The notes under the pieces: model-generated | What the model was told of the DNA's origin: nothing | Database searches by the model: none | The model's input: only the letters and a program-made list of their open reading frames with translations | In this document: piece by piece, positions 1 to 6,600 of the stretch | Numbering within the stretch: position 1 is the first letter of the stretch | Layout: every line of letters begins with the position of its first letter | NCBI GenBank assembly: GCA_947258905.1 | Contig: CAMYKF010000394.1 | Span: 1 to 14,973 of the forward strand | Direction: 5' to 3' | DNA length: 14,973 bases | Source of the DNA: an uncultured Pirellulaceae bacterium | GTDB lineage: Bacteria > Planctomycetota > Planctomycetia > Pirellulales > Pirellulaceae | Made by a program: the position numbers and the translations under genes

Positions 1-473
1 GAATTCAATTGCCATAACACGTAGCCGCCAACGGCAATCAACAAGCCGATTGCGATAGCCCACTGCAATTCGGTTCGCGAGGCAGGCCTCTTGTCCGCCA
101 AGGTTGCGTTCCTCCCTTCTCCCCTGGGGGGAGAAGGTGGCCGCAGGCCGGATGAGGGGGCAATACCTGCCTGATCTTTATCTGTGCCAGCCGCAACGAT
201 CTCGCTCTCGGTGAGCCCCTGCGCAAACGCCTCTTCCATCTGCTGCTCCAGCCCCGGGATACCCTGCGGCAATCGCTCGCCCGCCGATTGCTCAATGGCA
301 CCAGCCAGCCGCCGCGTTTGTTCCACGACGCGTGACGCCTGTTTGTTCTCAGCCATTTGCGCGCGGACTTGCGCCGCTTGCTCTTCATTCATTTCATTCA
401 GGGCATACGAAGTCAGGTCCACATCGCCCGGATGTTCTGCGTGCCCGTTTTGGCCATTGTGTTCTGCATTCAT
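1..473 (-). CDS. Anti-sigma-like membrane protein, N-terminal part (partial, runs off left edge)
   Basis: The first 157 codons of a minus-strand gene that continues beyond base 1. Residues about 18-70 (DLTSYALNEMNEEQAAQVRA and following) resemble the short regulatory N-terminus that, in planctomycetes, precedes von Willebrand A (YfbK/DUF3520-type) or other anti-sigma-like membrane proteins encoded beside ECF sigma genes. A Pro/Arg/Gly-rich linker follows, and then a hydrophobic segment at about 138-155 (AIAIGLLIAVGGYVLW) that should span the membrane. The ATG lies 11 bases after the sigma factor stop codon, so the two are probably co-transcribed and may form a sigma/anti-sigma pair. The linker contains an in-frame palindromic repeat at about 111-160. 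The large C-terminal domain is outside the window, so the VWA assignment is inference. No strong ribosome binding site is visible, only AAG just before the ATG. Confidence 0.75.
   Translation of the reverse strand, partial: MNAEHNGQNGHAEHPGDVDLTSYALNEMNEEQAAQVRAQMAENKQASRVVEQTRRLAGAIEQSAGERLPQGIPGLEQQMEEAFAQGLTESEIVAAGTDKDQAGIAPSSGLRPPSPPRGEGRNATLADKRPASRTELQWAIAIGLLIAVGGYVLWQLN
111..160. repeat. REP-like palindromic element inside a coding region
   Basis: A perfect 10-bp inverted repeat, CCTTCTCCCC (115-124) and GGGGAGAAGG (128-137) with a 3-base loop, is followed by a smaller GGCC/GGCC hairpin at 139-149 and a G-run at 155-160. The element lies in frame within the minus-strand membrane protein gene and encodes its Ser/Pro/Arg/Gly-rich linker. 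From memory, this pattern recurs as a dispersed repeat in many bacterial genomes; that copy number was not checked. Confidence 0.7.
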
Positions 474-483
474 CTTTATAATC

Positions 484-1095
484 TCAACATTTAGTTGTTG
501 TTTTTTTTTGGTGGTTGGTGTCGAAAGTCTCACGACTTCCGCTTCCTGATTGGCCTGACTCGTCGTCGTGGGACAACCAGTTGCGAATGGCGGGATCGGA
601 GCGGAGTTTGGTGATGCCGCGATGCACCAGCACTCGAATCGAACTTTCCGCACGATCCATGATCCCGGCGATCTCGGCGTACCGCAGACCGTGAGACCAC
701 AAATCGATGGCCTCGCTCTGTGAATCCGGCAGCCCGCTAATCCGCCGGCGAACCAGTTCGCAAATCTCGGCATGGGACAGTTGCTGGAAAGCCGATTTGC
801 TGGAATCGGTGTGCTGGCACACCAGCTGCTGGCAACTGGTTTGCATTCGTTGACGTCCACGCTGCAAATCAATCGCCCGATTGCGACACACCCGGTAAAG
901 CCACTGATCTAACTTTGCCGGCCGTTTCTCGCCCTCGGTTCGACAGAGTTGCAGAAAGGCGTGCTGGACAACGTCCTGCGCGACATCCTCATCCCCGCCG
1001 AAAAACCGACTGGTGTACCGAATCAACTTTCCTTGCAACCGCCCCGCGGCTTCCAAAACCGCGTCGCGGAATCTGCTGTCATTGAGTGTGGTCAT
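484..1095 (-). CDS. ECF-type RNA polymerase sigma factor
   Basis: A 203-residue sigma-70 family protein of the extracytoplasmic-function class, which would direct RNA polymerase to a specific regulon. Region 2 lies at about residues 20-80, with GGDEDVAQDVVQHAFLQL typical of the core-binding helix and LDQWLYRVCRNRAIDLQRGR following. A linker leads to region 4 at about 112-170, where LPDSQSEAIDLWSHGLRYAE, then EIAGIMDRAESSIRVLVHRG, forms the helix-turn-helix that reads the -35 element. There is no region 1 or 3, as expected for ECF. The ATG at 1095 is chosen because the reading frame upstream carries no sigma similarity and runs into a palindromic repeat. No clear Shine-Dalgarno is seen. The Ser/Gly/Lys-rich C-terminal tail (about 177-203) is unlike the core family. 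The next gene is 10 bases downstream and may encode its regulator. The target genes cannot be read from this window. Confidence 0.9.
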   Translation of the reverse strand: MTTLNDSRFRDAVLEAAGRLQGKLIRYTSRFFGGDEDVAQDVVQHAFLQLCRTEGEKRPAKLDQWLYRVCRNRAIDLQRGRQRMQTSCQQLVCQHTDSSKSAFQQLSHAEICELVRRRISGLPDSQSEAIDLWSHGLRYAEIAGIMDRAESSIRVLVHRGITKLRSDPAIRNWLSHDDESGQSGSGSRETFDTNHQKKTTTKC

Positions 1096-1184
1096 CAGTG
1101 CTATTTCTACTCGATCCTTGCCGATTCCGCTTCTTTTGACGGGGCTGGGCACGATTCGTTTCATGGAAATTGGGCCATTTTCAC

Positions 1185-1242
1185 AGTCGCCGATCGCACC
1201 GCGATCGATTGAAACGGCACGATCGCGGAGCGATCGGCGACT
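1185..1242. repeat. Long near-perfect inverted repeat (REP/MITE-like)
   Basis: Two 23-bp arms, 1185-1207 and 1220-1242, are reverse complements with a single mismatch and enclose a 12-base loop. Each arm contains CGATCG palindromes. The element lies in the divergent gap between the ECF sigma gene and flhA. It resembles the GCGGAGCGATCGGCGAC-type dispersed repeats I recall from Pirellula-like genomes; copy number elsewhere is untested. It could act as a transcription barrier or simply be a selfish repeat. Confidence 0.85.
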
Positions 1243-1312
1243 ATTGTCATCTATCTGGACGCCCCAAGCCGCTTTCATTACTCTTCGCGGCCCCCAATTC
1301 ACGAATTCACGG

Positions 1313-1378
1313 ACGTCGGAACTCTGGCGAGCTCCGCTACGAATTCGCTCAGGGTCGGATCATTCAAAGTTCCGACGT
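1313..1378. repeat. Second palindromic repeat upstream of flhA
   Basis: Inverted arms ACGTCGGAACT (1313-1323) and AGTTCCGACGT (1368-1378), 11 bp and perfect, enclose 44 bases that contain the short palindromes GAGCTC and CGAATTCG. The right arm ends 9 bases before the flhA ATG, so the hairpin would sit over the flhA translation start. Its layout is like other planctomycete interspersed palindromes, but it is a different family from the repeat at 1185-1242. Confidence 0.7.
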
Positions 1379-1387
1379 GATCGCCGC

Positions 1388-3445
1388 ATGTCTGAATCGA
1401 AACGCTGGTACGAACTGGTTTTGCCGCTGGGCATTATCGCCTGCCTGCTGGTAATTCTGGTCCCATTGCCCCCGGCCGTCATTGACATCTTGCTGGCCGC
1501 CAATATCACGATCGCCGTGATTGTGCTGCTGACGACGATTCAGGTACGCACGCCGCTGGAGTTCGCGATCTTTCCGACTCTATTGCTGGCGACCACGCTG
1601 TCGCGCGTCGTACTGAATATTGCCACCACGCGTTTGATCCTCAGTCGCGGGGCTGTTGACAACGCTGCAGCGGCCGGTGGAGTGATTCAGAGTTTTGGCG
1701 AATTCGTCGCCGGCAATCAGATCGCGGTGGGTATCGTGATCTTTTCGATCATCGTGGTAGTGCAGTTCGTGATCATCACCAAGGGTGCCACGCGTATCAG
1801 TGAAGTGGCTGCGCGATTCACGCTGGATGGCATGCCTGGCCGACAGATGGCTATCGACGCCGATCTGAATGCCGGCACGATTGACGCCGCGCAAGCCAAA
1901 CGTCGTCGCGAAGACCTGCAGGAACAATCCGACTTTTATGGTGCCATGGACGGGGCCAGCAAGTTTGTGCGTGGCGATGCGATTGCCGGGATCATAATTA
2001 CCGCCATCAATATTGTTGGTGGTCTGGCCATTGGACTTGCGGCTGGCATGAGTGCCGGCCAGGCGGCCGAGACCTTTACCAAGCTGACGATCGGCGACGG
2101 ACTCGTGACCCAAATACCGGGACTGCTGATTTCTCTGGCAGCGGGCATTTTGATTACGCGTTCCACGCGCTCATCCAACTTGTCCAGCGAATTTGTGGCC
2201 CAGTTGTTCTCGCGGCCCCAAGTGCTGTTGATCGCCGGCCTTTTCCTGCTGGTCCTCATCTTTACACAGTTGCCGGCGATTCCCTTGCTCGTCGTGGGCG
2301 GCGGTTGTATTGCCATCGCCGTTCTGTTGCCGGATCAGGAAATGGAAACGGCCGAGGATGCGGCGTCGGAGGCCCAATGCGCTGACCAGCAAAAGGAAGA
2401 ACAACTCAAGGGCTTGTTGGCCGTCGATCCGATCGAAATCGAACTGGGCGTCAATTTGATTGGACTGGCCAGCGGCGGGCAGTTGCTGAGCAAGATCACG
2501 CGGGCCCGCGAGGCGCTGGCGTCCGAACTGGGGATCGTGCTGCCCAAAGTCCGCGTGCGCGACAATCTGCAATTGCAGGCCAACCAGTTCCAGATCCGTA
2601 TCAACCGACTGGCGGTGTGCCAGTTGTCCATCAATCCGGACCGCACATTGCTGGTCAGGAAGACTCCGGCGGCCGCCGACCCCGGCGGACTGGCAGGGCA
2701 GTGGCATGCCGGATTTGGGGCGAGTTGGGTGGATGACGATTCGGTCGCCGTCAAGGCGCGCGAGTACCTGCGTTTATCACCCGCCGATGCCGTGGTGGAA
2801 ACCCTGAAACACCAGTCGCGATTGCACGCGGCCGAAATTCTCACCCGTCAATCAACCGCCTATCTAATTGAACAGTTACATGAAACGAGTCCCGCGGCGG
2901 TCGACGAACTGATCCCCGATGTGATGCGAATTGGCCAGGTCCAGCAGGTCCTGCAGCGCTTGCTGGCCGAACGCGTCTCGATTCGTCCGCTTAACACGAT
3001 CCTTGAGGCGCTGGCCGATCATTACCAGCCTGGCTGTGAAATCGGTGCGTTGTCAGAAACTGTGCGTCAGCGTCTGTCGCCATGGATTACCGCCTCGTTG
3101 GCGGCCGATGACGGCCAGGTCCACGTCCTGCAGCTGGAAAGTTCGCTGCAATCCTGGCTGGAACGTCAACTGGTCAGTCAGGACCGGTTTCCGGCCGACG
3201 GAATGGAGGCAGCTGGCCGCCAGCGACTTTTCGCGGCGATCAACCGGGCATTGCCCCGGGCGGTCAACCTGGAGAACCGCGTGGCCTTAATGGTGAATCC
3301 GCAATTGCGGCCGGCCCTGCGCGAGGAACTATCGGTGCGTTTTCCGCAGCTTGCCATCACGACAACCCGTGAAATTTCGCGAGACGCAAAAATTGAAACA
3401 ATTGCAATTTTGCGACTTGCAGATGTGCACTACGCTGCCGCCTGA
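1388..3445 (+). CDS. flhA: Flagellar type III export gate protein FlhA
   Basis: A 685-residue FlhA of normal family length. The N-terminal half (about 1-315) holds roughly eight membrane segments, the first starting at residue 11. The family signature is intact at about 136-154 (RISEVAARFTLDGMPGRQMA), followed by the conserved MDGASKFVRGDAIAG at about 187-201. An acidic linker (about 316-345) leads to the cytoplasmic domain (about 350-685) that docks chaperone-substrate complexes. FlhA forms the nonameric ring of the flagellar export gate in the inner membrane. The start at 1388 puts the first membrane helix at the usual distance; upstream in-frame codons cross palindromic repeats and are not used. 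No Shine-Dalgarno is visible. fliA follows after 247 bases on the same strand; flhF and flhG, often found between them, are absent. A virulence-type SctV is the main alternative, but the fliA and flgM neighbours favour flagella. Confidence 0.96.
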   Translation: MSESKRWYELVLPLGIIACLLVILVPLPPAVIDILLAANITIAVIVLLTTIQVRTPLEFAIFPTLLLATTLSRVVLNIATTRLILSRGAVDNAAAAGGVIQSFGEFVAGNQIAVGIVIFSIIVVVQFVIITKGATRISEVAARFTLDGMPGRQMAIDADLNAGTIDAAQAKRRREDLQEQSDFYGAMDGASKFVRGDAIAGIIITAINIVGGLAIGLAAGMSAGQAAETFTKLTIGDGLVTQIPGLLISLAAGILITRSTRSSNLSSEFVAQLFSRPQVLLIAGLFLLVLIFTQLPAIPLLVVGGGCIAIAVLLPDQEMETAEDAASEAQCADQQKEEQLKGLLAVDPIEIELGVNLIGLASGGQLLSKITRAREALASELGIVLPKVRVRDNLQLQANQFQIRINRLAVCQLSINPDRTLLVRKTPAAADPGGLAGQWHAGFGASWVDDDSVAVKAREYLRLSPADAVVETLKHQSRLHAAEILTRQSTAYLIEQLHETSPAAVDELIPDVMRIGQVQQVLQRLLAERVSIRPLNTILEALADHYQPGCEIGALSETVRQRLSPWITASLAADDGQVHVLQLESSLQSWLERQLVSQDRFPADGMEAAGRQRLFAAINRALPRAVNLENRVALMVNPQLRPALREELSVRFPQLAITTTREISRDAKIETIAILRLADVHYAAA

Positions 3446-3515
3446 TCCAGATAACCCGCCTTGTAACTTTTACACAGAAAGTTTTTGCAAAGAGCACAAC
3501 TTTCAGTTTTTCCAA

Positions 3516-3542
3516 CAAGTGTCAAGAAACAACAGCCGATAA
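3516..3542 (+). promoter_or_regulatory. Candidate sigma-28 promoter for fliA
   Basis: GCCGATAA at 3535-3542 matches the sigma-28 (FliA) -10 consensus exactly. At the canonical 15-base spacing the -35 tetramer would be CAAG (3516-3519), a poor match to TAAA, so only half the promoter is convincing. It points toward fliA, which suggests autoregulation with a start near 3549. Confidence 0.45.
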
Positions 3543-3549
3543 CTGAACG

Positions 3550-3643
3550 GTGACCAAATATGTTCCGAGTCCATTGGTGCAGGTGTGCCTGTGACGCGGA
3601 AATTGGTCACGATTGAAACCAACGTGCGAAAGATTTTTCGCAC
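3550..3643 (+). other. Structured 5' leader of fliA (nested stems plus hairpin)
   Basis: Directly downstream of the candidate promoter, three nested complementary pairs occur: GTGACCAA (3550-3557) with TTGGTCAC (3603-3610), TTCCG (3563-3567) with CGGAA (3597-3601), and CAGG (3580-3583) with CCTG (3588-3591). A separate perfect 8-bp hairpin with a 4-base loop, GTGCGAAA-GATT-TTTCGCAC, occupies 3624-3643. There is no U-tract after it, so it is not a standard terminator. It ends about 40 bases before the fliA ribosome binding site. It could be a leader RNA, or the arms could be operator half-sites. Confidence 0.5.
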
Positions 3644-3692
3644 CCCCCCACGAAATCAACGAGCGCATTGACTGTCAATCACGGAGGATTGC

Positions 3693-4493
3693 ATGGCGAC
3701 ATCGGTTGCTAGTGCTGAGGAAACTCAACAACTCTGGATCGAGTATAAAAAGAACCCCGGCAACAAGGATTTGCGTAACCGCTTGATGGAACGCTACCTG
3801 CCGCTGGTCAAGTACAATGGCGAACGCATCTGGCAACGTCTGCCCGATGGCGTGGAACTGGACGACCTCATCTCGGCCGGCGTGTTCGGCCTGATGGACG
3901 CCATCGACGCCTTCGATCTGGAACGCGGCGTCAAGTTCGAAACCTATTGCGTGCCGCGTATTCGCGGAGCCATGCTGGATGAACTCCGCTGCATGGACTG
4001 GGTGCCTCGCCTGGTTCGCTCCAAGGCCAGCAAACTGGCCAACGCCAACAAAAAGCTGGAAGCCAAGCTGGGCCGGACTCCTACCGAGCGGGAAATGGCT
4101 GATTTCATGGAAATCACCGTTCCCGAGCTGGAAAAGATGATCGTTGACGCCAACGCCGTTAACCTGATCAGCTTGAACAAGAAATGGTACGAGACCGACA
4201 GCTACAAGGATGTTCGTGAAATCGACATTCTGGAAGACAAAAAGGGCGAAGACCCTACCCGTCGCATCCAGAAGAACGACCTCATGCGTCTGGTCACCAA
4301 AGGCCTCAACCGCAACGAACGCCTGATCATCATTCTGTACTATTACGAAGAGCTCACCATGAAAGAGATCGGCGCAACGCTGGATCTCAGTGAAAGCCGC
4401 GTGAGCCAGATGCACAGCAGCATCGTGTCACGGCTGCAACAACAGCTGGGTCGTCGCCGCGTTGAGTTCGGCAGACAAAAGATGGCTTCGTAA
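3693..4493 (+). CDS. fliA: RNA polymerase sigma factor for flagellar genes (sigma-28, FliA/WhiG family)
   Basis: A 266-residue sigma-28 factor that would transcribe late flagellar genes. Region 2 is at about residues 30-106, with LMERYLPLVKYNGERIW, DDLISAGVFGLMDAIDAFD and FETYCVPRIRGAMLDELRCM. Region 3 is at about 107-165, with GRTPTEREMADFM. Region 4 is at about 198-256, with LNRNERLIIILYYYEELTMK and a helix-turn-helix around IGATLDLSESRVSQMHSSI. Region 1.1 is missing, as in the family. The start is firm: GGAGG at 3683-3687 lies 5 bases before the ATG. The upstream gap has an exact sigma-28 -10 box and a structured leader, suggesting self-regulation. A strong terminator follows at 4525-4546. 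A flgM homologue lies 1.6 kb downstream on the same strand, so the sigma and its antagonist are close but apparently not in one transcript. Confidence 0.96.
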   Translation: MATSVASAEETQQLWIEYKKNPGNKDLRNRLMERYLPLVKYNGERIWQRLPDGVELDDLISAGVFGLMDAIDAFDLERGVKFETYCVPRIRGAMLDELRCMDWVPRLVRSKASKLANANKKLEAKLGRTPTEREMADFMEITVPELEKMIVDANAVNLISLNKKWYETDSYKDVREIDILEDKKGEDPTRRIQKNDLMRLVTKGLNRNERLIIILYYYEELTMKEIGATLDLSESRVSQMHSSIVSRLQQQLGRRRVEFGRQKMAS

Positions 4494-4524
4494 GAAGAAC
4501 CGCTGTTAATCAGTCAAACCAAAG

Positions 4525-4546
4525 ACCCGCCGTTGGCGGGTTTTTT
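4525..4546 (+). terminator. Rho-independent terminator after fliA
   Basis: ACCCGCC (4525-4531), loop GTT, GGCGGGT (4535-4541), then a run of T to 4546. This is a GC-rich 7-bp stem 31 bases after the fliA stop codon. Confidence 0.9.
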
Positions 4547-4601
4547 CGTGGGTTCATGGGGCGAGCATCTTGCCTGCGAGGGGAGTGGCTGTCAATCTAT
4601 C

Positions 4602-4663
4602 AATACAACAAGCTGGAAGCTTGCCCCACAACCTTCATGATGTAATACAAGCTGGAAGCCTGC
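4602..4663. repeat. Two imperfect copies of a short palindromic repeat
   Basis: CAAGCTGGAAGCTTG at 4609-4623 is a perfect 6-bp stem with a 3-base loop. A second, degenerate copy, CAAGCTGGAAGCCTG, lies at 4648-4662. Both are preceded by AATACAA-like sequence, so a unit of about 20 bases was copied with a spacing of roughly 40. They lie between the fliA terminator and the 3' end of the small minus-strand gene. Confidence 0.65.
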
Positions 4664-4728
4664 TCAGGGCGCCACGGCTCCGCCAGTGCCCTCAGCCCCA
4701 TCAAAAGACGGCCTATGTGATACCGGCA

Positions 4729-4944
4729 CTAATACCAGTCGGCAGTCAGGTCGTCGGGGAAGGGGATATCGCAATCGAATCCGGCGGTGTTGCGATACGG
4801 GTCGTGCATCGCTTCCAGATCCTGAAGCTCTTCCGCCAGCCAGAAGCAAAACTCAAAGAAGGCGTCCATGCTGATGTGCAGCGGCGGCTGGCCCGCATCG
4901 CGAGACTGATTCAGCTTGGGCGGGGTTATTTCTCGATCATTCAT
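4729..4944 (-). CDS. Small conserved-looking acidic protein of unknown function
   Basis: A 71-residue protein that I do not recognise. It has a polar N-terminus, then MDAFFEFCFWLAEELQDLEA (about 26-45), which would form an amphipathic aromatic helix, and an acidic tail ending DDLTADWY. There is no signal peptide, full membrane span or metal motif. Coding status is supported by GAGGA about 7 bases before the ATG, ordinary amino-acid composition and an unbroken frame from that start; a competing plus-strand frame over the same bases has no ribosome binding site and runs through the palindromic repeats. It converges on fliA with a terminator between them. The flagellar neighbours suggest nothing specific, and it may be an unrelated insertion in the cluster. 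Confidence 0.6.
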   Translation of the reverse strand: MNDREITPPKLNQSRDAGQPPLHISMDAFFEFCFWLAEELQDLEAMHDPYRNTAGFDCDIPFPDDLTADWY

Positions 4945-5244
4945 TAGCAGGTCCTCGATGCTCTAAGTCATCGGCGATCCCTGCCCATGCTCGATACAGT
5001 TTTGACGCGTGTCCGGATCATGCCGAATGGGCAAGACAGGAAAGCTTCCTTGGCCTCTTCCAGTTCCCTGTCGTTGTCTTGCCCGTGGCGTTTTCCGACA
5101 CCTGATATACGTAACTGGATACGTTGTGGTTTGCCGTTGTTATAAGCATTTATGGCATTTCTCAAATACGATTTATTCACAAGCATGACTGCATGCATGG
5201 CCTGCGGTGCCAAAGTCGTTCGCCTATCCCGGTAACGAAAGCCG

Positions 5245-5316
5245 GTAGCAAAAGTTGCAAGGCTTTCCAGCAGCCCACAGCGTATGTAGCAAAAGTCGTG
5301 AGCCTTTTCAGCAGCC
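5245..5316. repeat. Tandem direct repeat, two 31-bp units at 41-base spacing
   Basis: Unit 1 (5245-5275) and unit 2 (5286-5316) match at 26 of 31 positions. Both begin GTAGCAAAAGT and end CAGCAGCC. The differences fall in the middle of the unit. Weak self-complementarity (AAAGT against GCTTT) suggests a relic of an interspersed palindrome family. Confidence 0.7.
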
Positions 5317-5469
5317 TGAATCGGTGCTGGCCCTGGACCGCCATCGCCAACTTGCCAGCAATCAAGGACTGACAGGTTGCAATTTCGGCATGTTGAATTT
5401 TCAATGACCATGCTTTCAACTCGCTGCCTTGACAGCAATCCAGCCTTGCCAACGTTACCAGAACCACGC

Positions 5470-5490
5470 ACTTCAAACCTTGTTTGAAGT
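5470..5490. other. Isolated perfect hairpin
   Basis: ACTTCAAAC (5470-5478), loop CTT, GTTTGAAGT (5482-5490): a 9-bp perfect stem. It is low in GC and has no T-tract, so it is not a standard terminator. It could be a binding site for a dimeric regulator, but no neighbouring gene explains it. Confidence 0.4.
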
Positions 5491-6116
5491 TTGTCAAACG
5501 GTTTTGGAAAATTTTTGGCGAATGGACCGCGGTTTGCGTTTGGGACGTGCATCGGGTGCATACGCCAACGCACCTGTCAAACGTGGGATGGAAGTTTTCC
5601 AGCACAAAGTGAAAACAAGGTTCCGTCGGATACAGTTTGCGAAATGTTGGCAATTCGGGCCCCTTATGGCCCGACTCGTTTAACATAAAACTCGTGGTCG
5701 CAAATGGACCATCCGTTGCGATTACGAGAAAACATTTCAAACATTACAGGTGCAAAAGTGGCCTGTGAGCGGCAAAAAGGTTTGCCAGGAGAAACTTCTT
5801 CAAAATGCTAGCGATCGCGTCGATAACTTGTTTTGCTTTCCCAGCGTCTGCAGAGTCAGCTCTTGCCGGAACCGGAGGCCAACGACCGACACGGATCGTA
5901 GCGCAAACGGAGAGTTTGAACTGTACTTGTCAGGCAGTTTCCACCACAATCCCCGACCCGCGGAGTTCCGTGGCCTCTGGTGATCAGGTGGAAATTGGCG
6001 TCAAGTCGGTTCGACACCCTGTCATCCTGTGCCCTCCAGGCAATGGCCAGCGGAATCCGGTCCCCAACCGCGAAGCCCCCGCGCCGATTTGCCGCAACCC
6101 ACGACGGGAGTTAACC

Positions 6117-6395
6117 ATGCAGATTCGAGGAACGACGAGTATCCAAACCACCTCACAGGTGAATTTGTCCAACAAGGTTCAAACCGCAGACAACCAGGCG
6201 GTTGCCACTCGCATTGACACGAACGACCACGTAGATATTTCCAGCGAAGCGCAAATGCTTGCCGGCATGAACGACACCTCGGGAATTCGAGCTGAGCGTG
6301 TCGCGGAAATTCGCGAGCAAATCGAAGCCGGTCAATACGAGACAGCCGACAAGCTGGACACGGCCATTGAACGACTGTTGGATGAAATTGCCTGA
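6117..6395 (+). CDS. flgM: Negative regulator of flagellin synthesis, anti-sigma-28 factor FlgM
   Basis: A 92-residue FlgM-like protein. The N-terminal half (MQIRGTTSIQ and onward) is polar and likely disordered, which suits export through the flagellar apparatus. The C-terminal half (about 38-92) carries the family pattern: VDISSEAQ, then IRAERVAEIREQIEAGQYET, then ADKLDTAIERLLDEI, the helices that hold sigma-28. The ATG at 6117 is chosen because GGGAG (6106-6110) lies 6 bases upstream and FlgM homologues begin at this point. The frame stays open upstream to a possible ATG at 5805, which would add 104 residues with a signal-like start; I regard that as unlikely. A weak sigma-28-like -10 (GCCGATTT, 6083-6090) lies just upstream. 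The partner FliA is encoded 1.6 kb upstream. Twin terminators follow. Confidence 0.88.
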   Translation: MQIRGTTSIQTTSQVNLSNKVQTADNQAVATRIDTNDHVDISSEAQMLAGMNDTSGIRAERVAEIREQIEAGQYETADKLDTAIERLLDEIA

Positions 6396-6513
6396 TTCGG
6401 TTCATCGGGTAGCGCCCATCGGGCTCATCGCAAACACTCCATGCCTTGCAACCTGATTTGACAACTTGCGAATGGCGCTGCCCCTGTAGCCAGGGCGTTT
6501 CGGTTATTCGGCG

Positions 6514-6546
6514 AAAAACCCCGGTCCGATCCAGACCGGGTTTTTT
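6514..6546. terminator. Bidirectional terminator, copy 1 (flgM and gdhA)
   Basis: AAAAA, stem CCCGGTC (6520-6526), loop, GACCGGG (6534-6540), then TTTTTT. The A-run on one side and the T-run on the other let it work on both strands, between the convergent flgM and gdhA genes. Confidence 0.88.
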
Positions 6547-6567
6547 CATGCGCGTACAGATTCGGCG

Positions 6568-6600
6568 AAAAACCCCGGTTTGATCCAGACCGGGTTTTTT
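6568..6600. terminator. Bidirectional terminator, copy 2
   Basis: The same structure as the copy 54 bases upstream, with CCCGGTT (6574-6580) pairing to GACCGGG (6588-6594); the closing pair is now a G-T wobble. T-run at 6595-6600, A-run at 6568-6572. Confidence 0.88.

Larger units (their letters stand above)
4945..6116. other. About 1.17 kb without a convincing gene
   Basis: No open frame here looks like a protein family. The long minus-strand frames at 4968-5573 and 5177-5740 overlap each other, have Cys/Arg-rich compositions and read through repeats. The stretch holds a 41-base-period direct repeat (5245-5316), a 9-bp hairpin (5470-5490), a 6-bp GC hairpin CGGGCC/GGCCCG (5656-5673), and, at 5805-6116, a frame in phase with flgM that starts with a signal-peptide-like segment. 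It may be decayed coding sequence, an untranslated RNA region or simply intergenic DNA. Confidence 0.5.

Noticed and set aside
1..6. Window begins exactly at GAATTC, suggesting an EcoRI clone end
   Set aside because: Several other GAATTC sites occur uncut in the window and the join near 14440 is not at one; a chance match is as likely.
1124..1131. GCCGATTC as a sigma-28 -10 for flhA
   Set aside because: No TAAA-like -35 at the right distance, the match is partial, and flhA is usually an early gene not under sigma-28.
1096..1302. Upstream extension of the ECF sigma factor
   Set aside because: The extra residues are translated from the inverted repeat and do not resemble region 2; the sigma fold is complete from 1095.
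1013..1387. In-frame N-terminal extension of flhA by 125 codons
   Set aside because: It runs through the ECF sigma 5' region and both palindromic repeats, has no FlhA similarity, and FlhA homologues begin just before the first membrane helix.
4570..4947. Plus-strand 125-codon frame opposite the small gene
   Set aside because: No ribosome binding site, reads through the palindromic repeats, and competes with a better-supported minus-strand gene.
4968..5740. Two overlapping minus-strand frames of 201 and 187 codons
   Set aside because: Odd composition, translated from direct repeats, no start signals and no family features.
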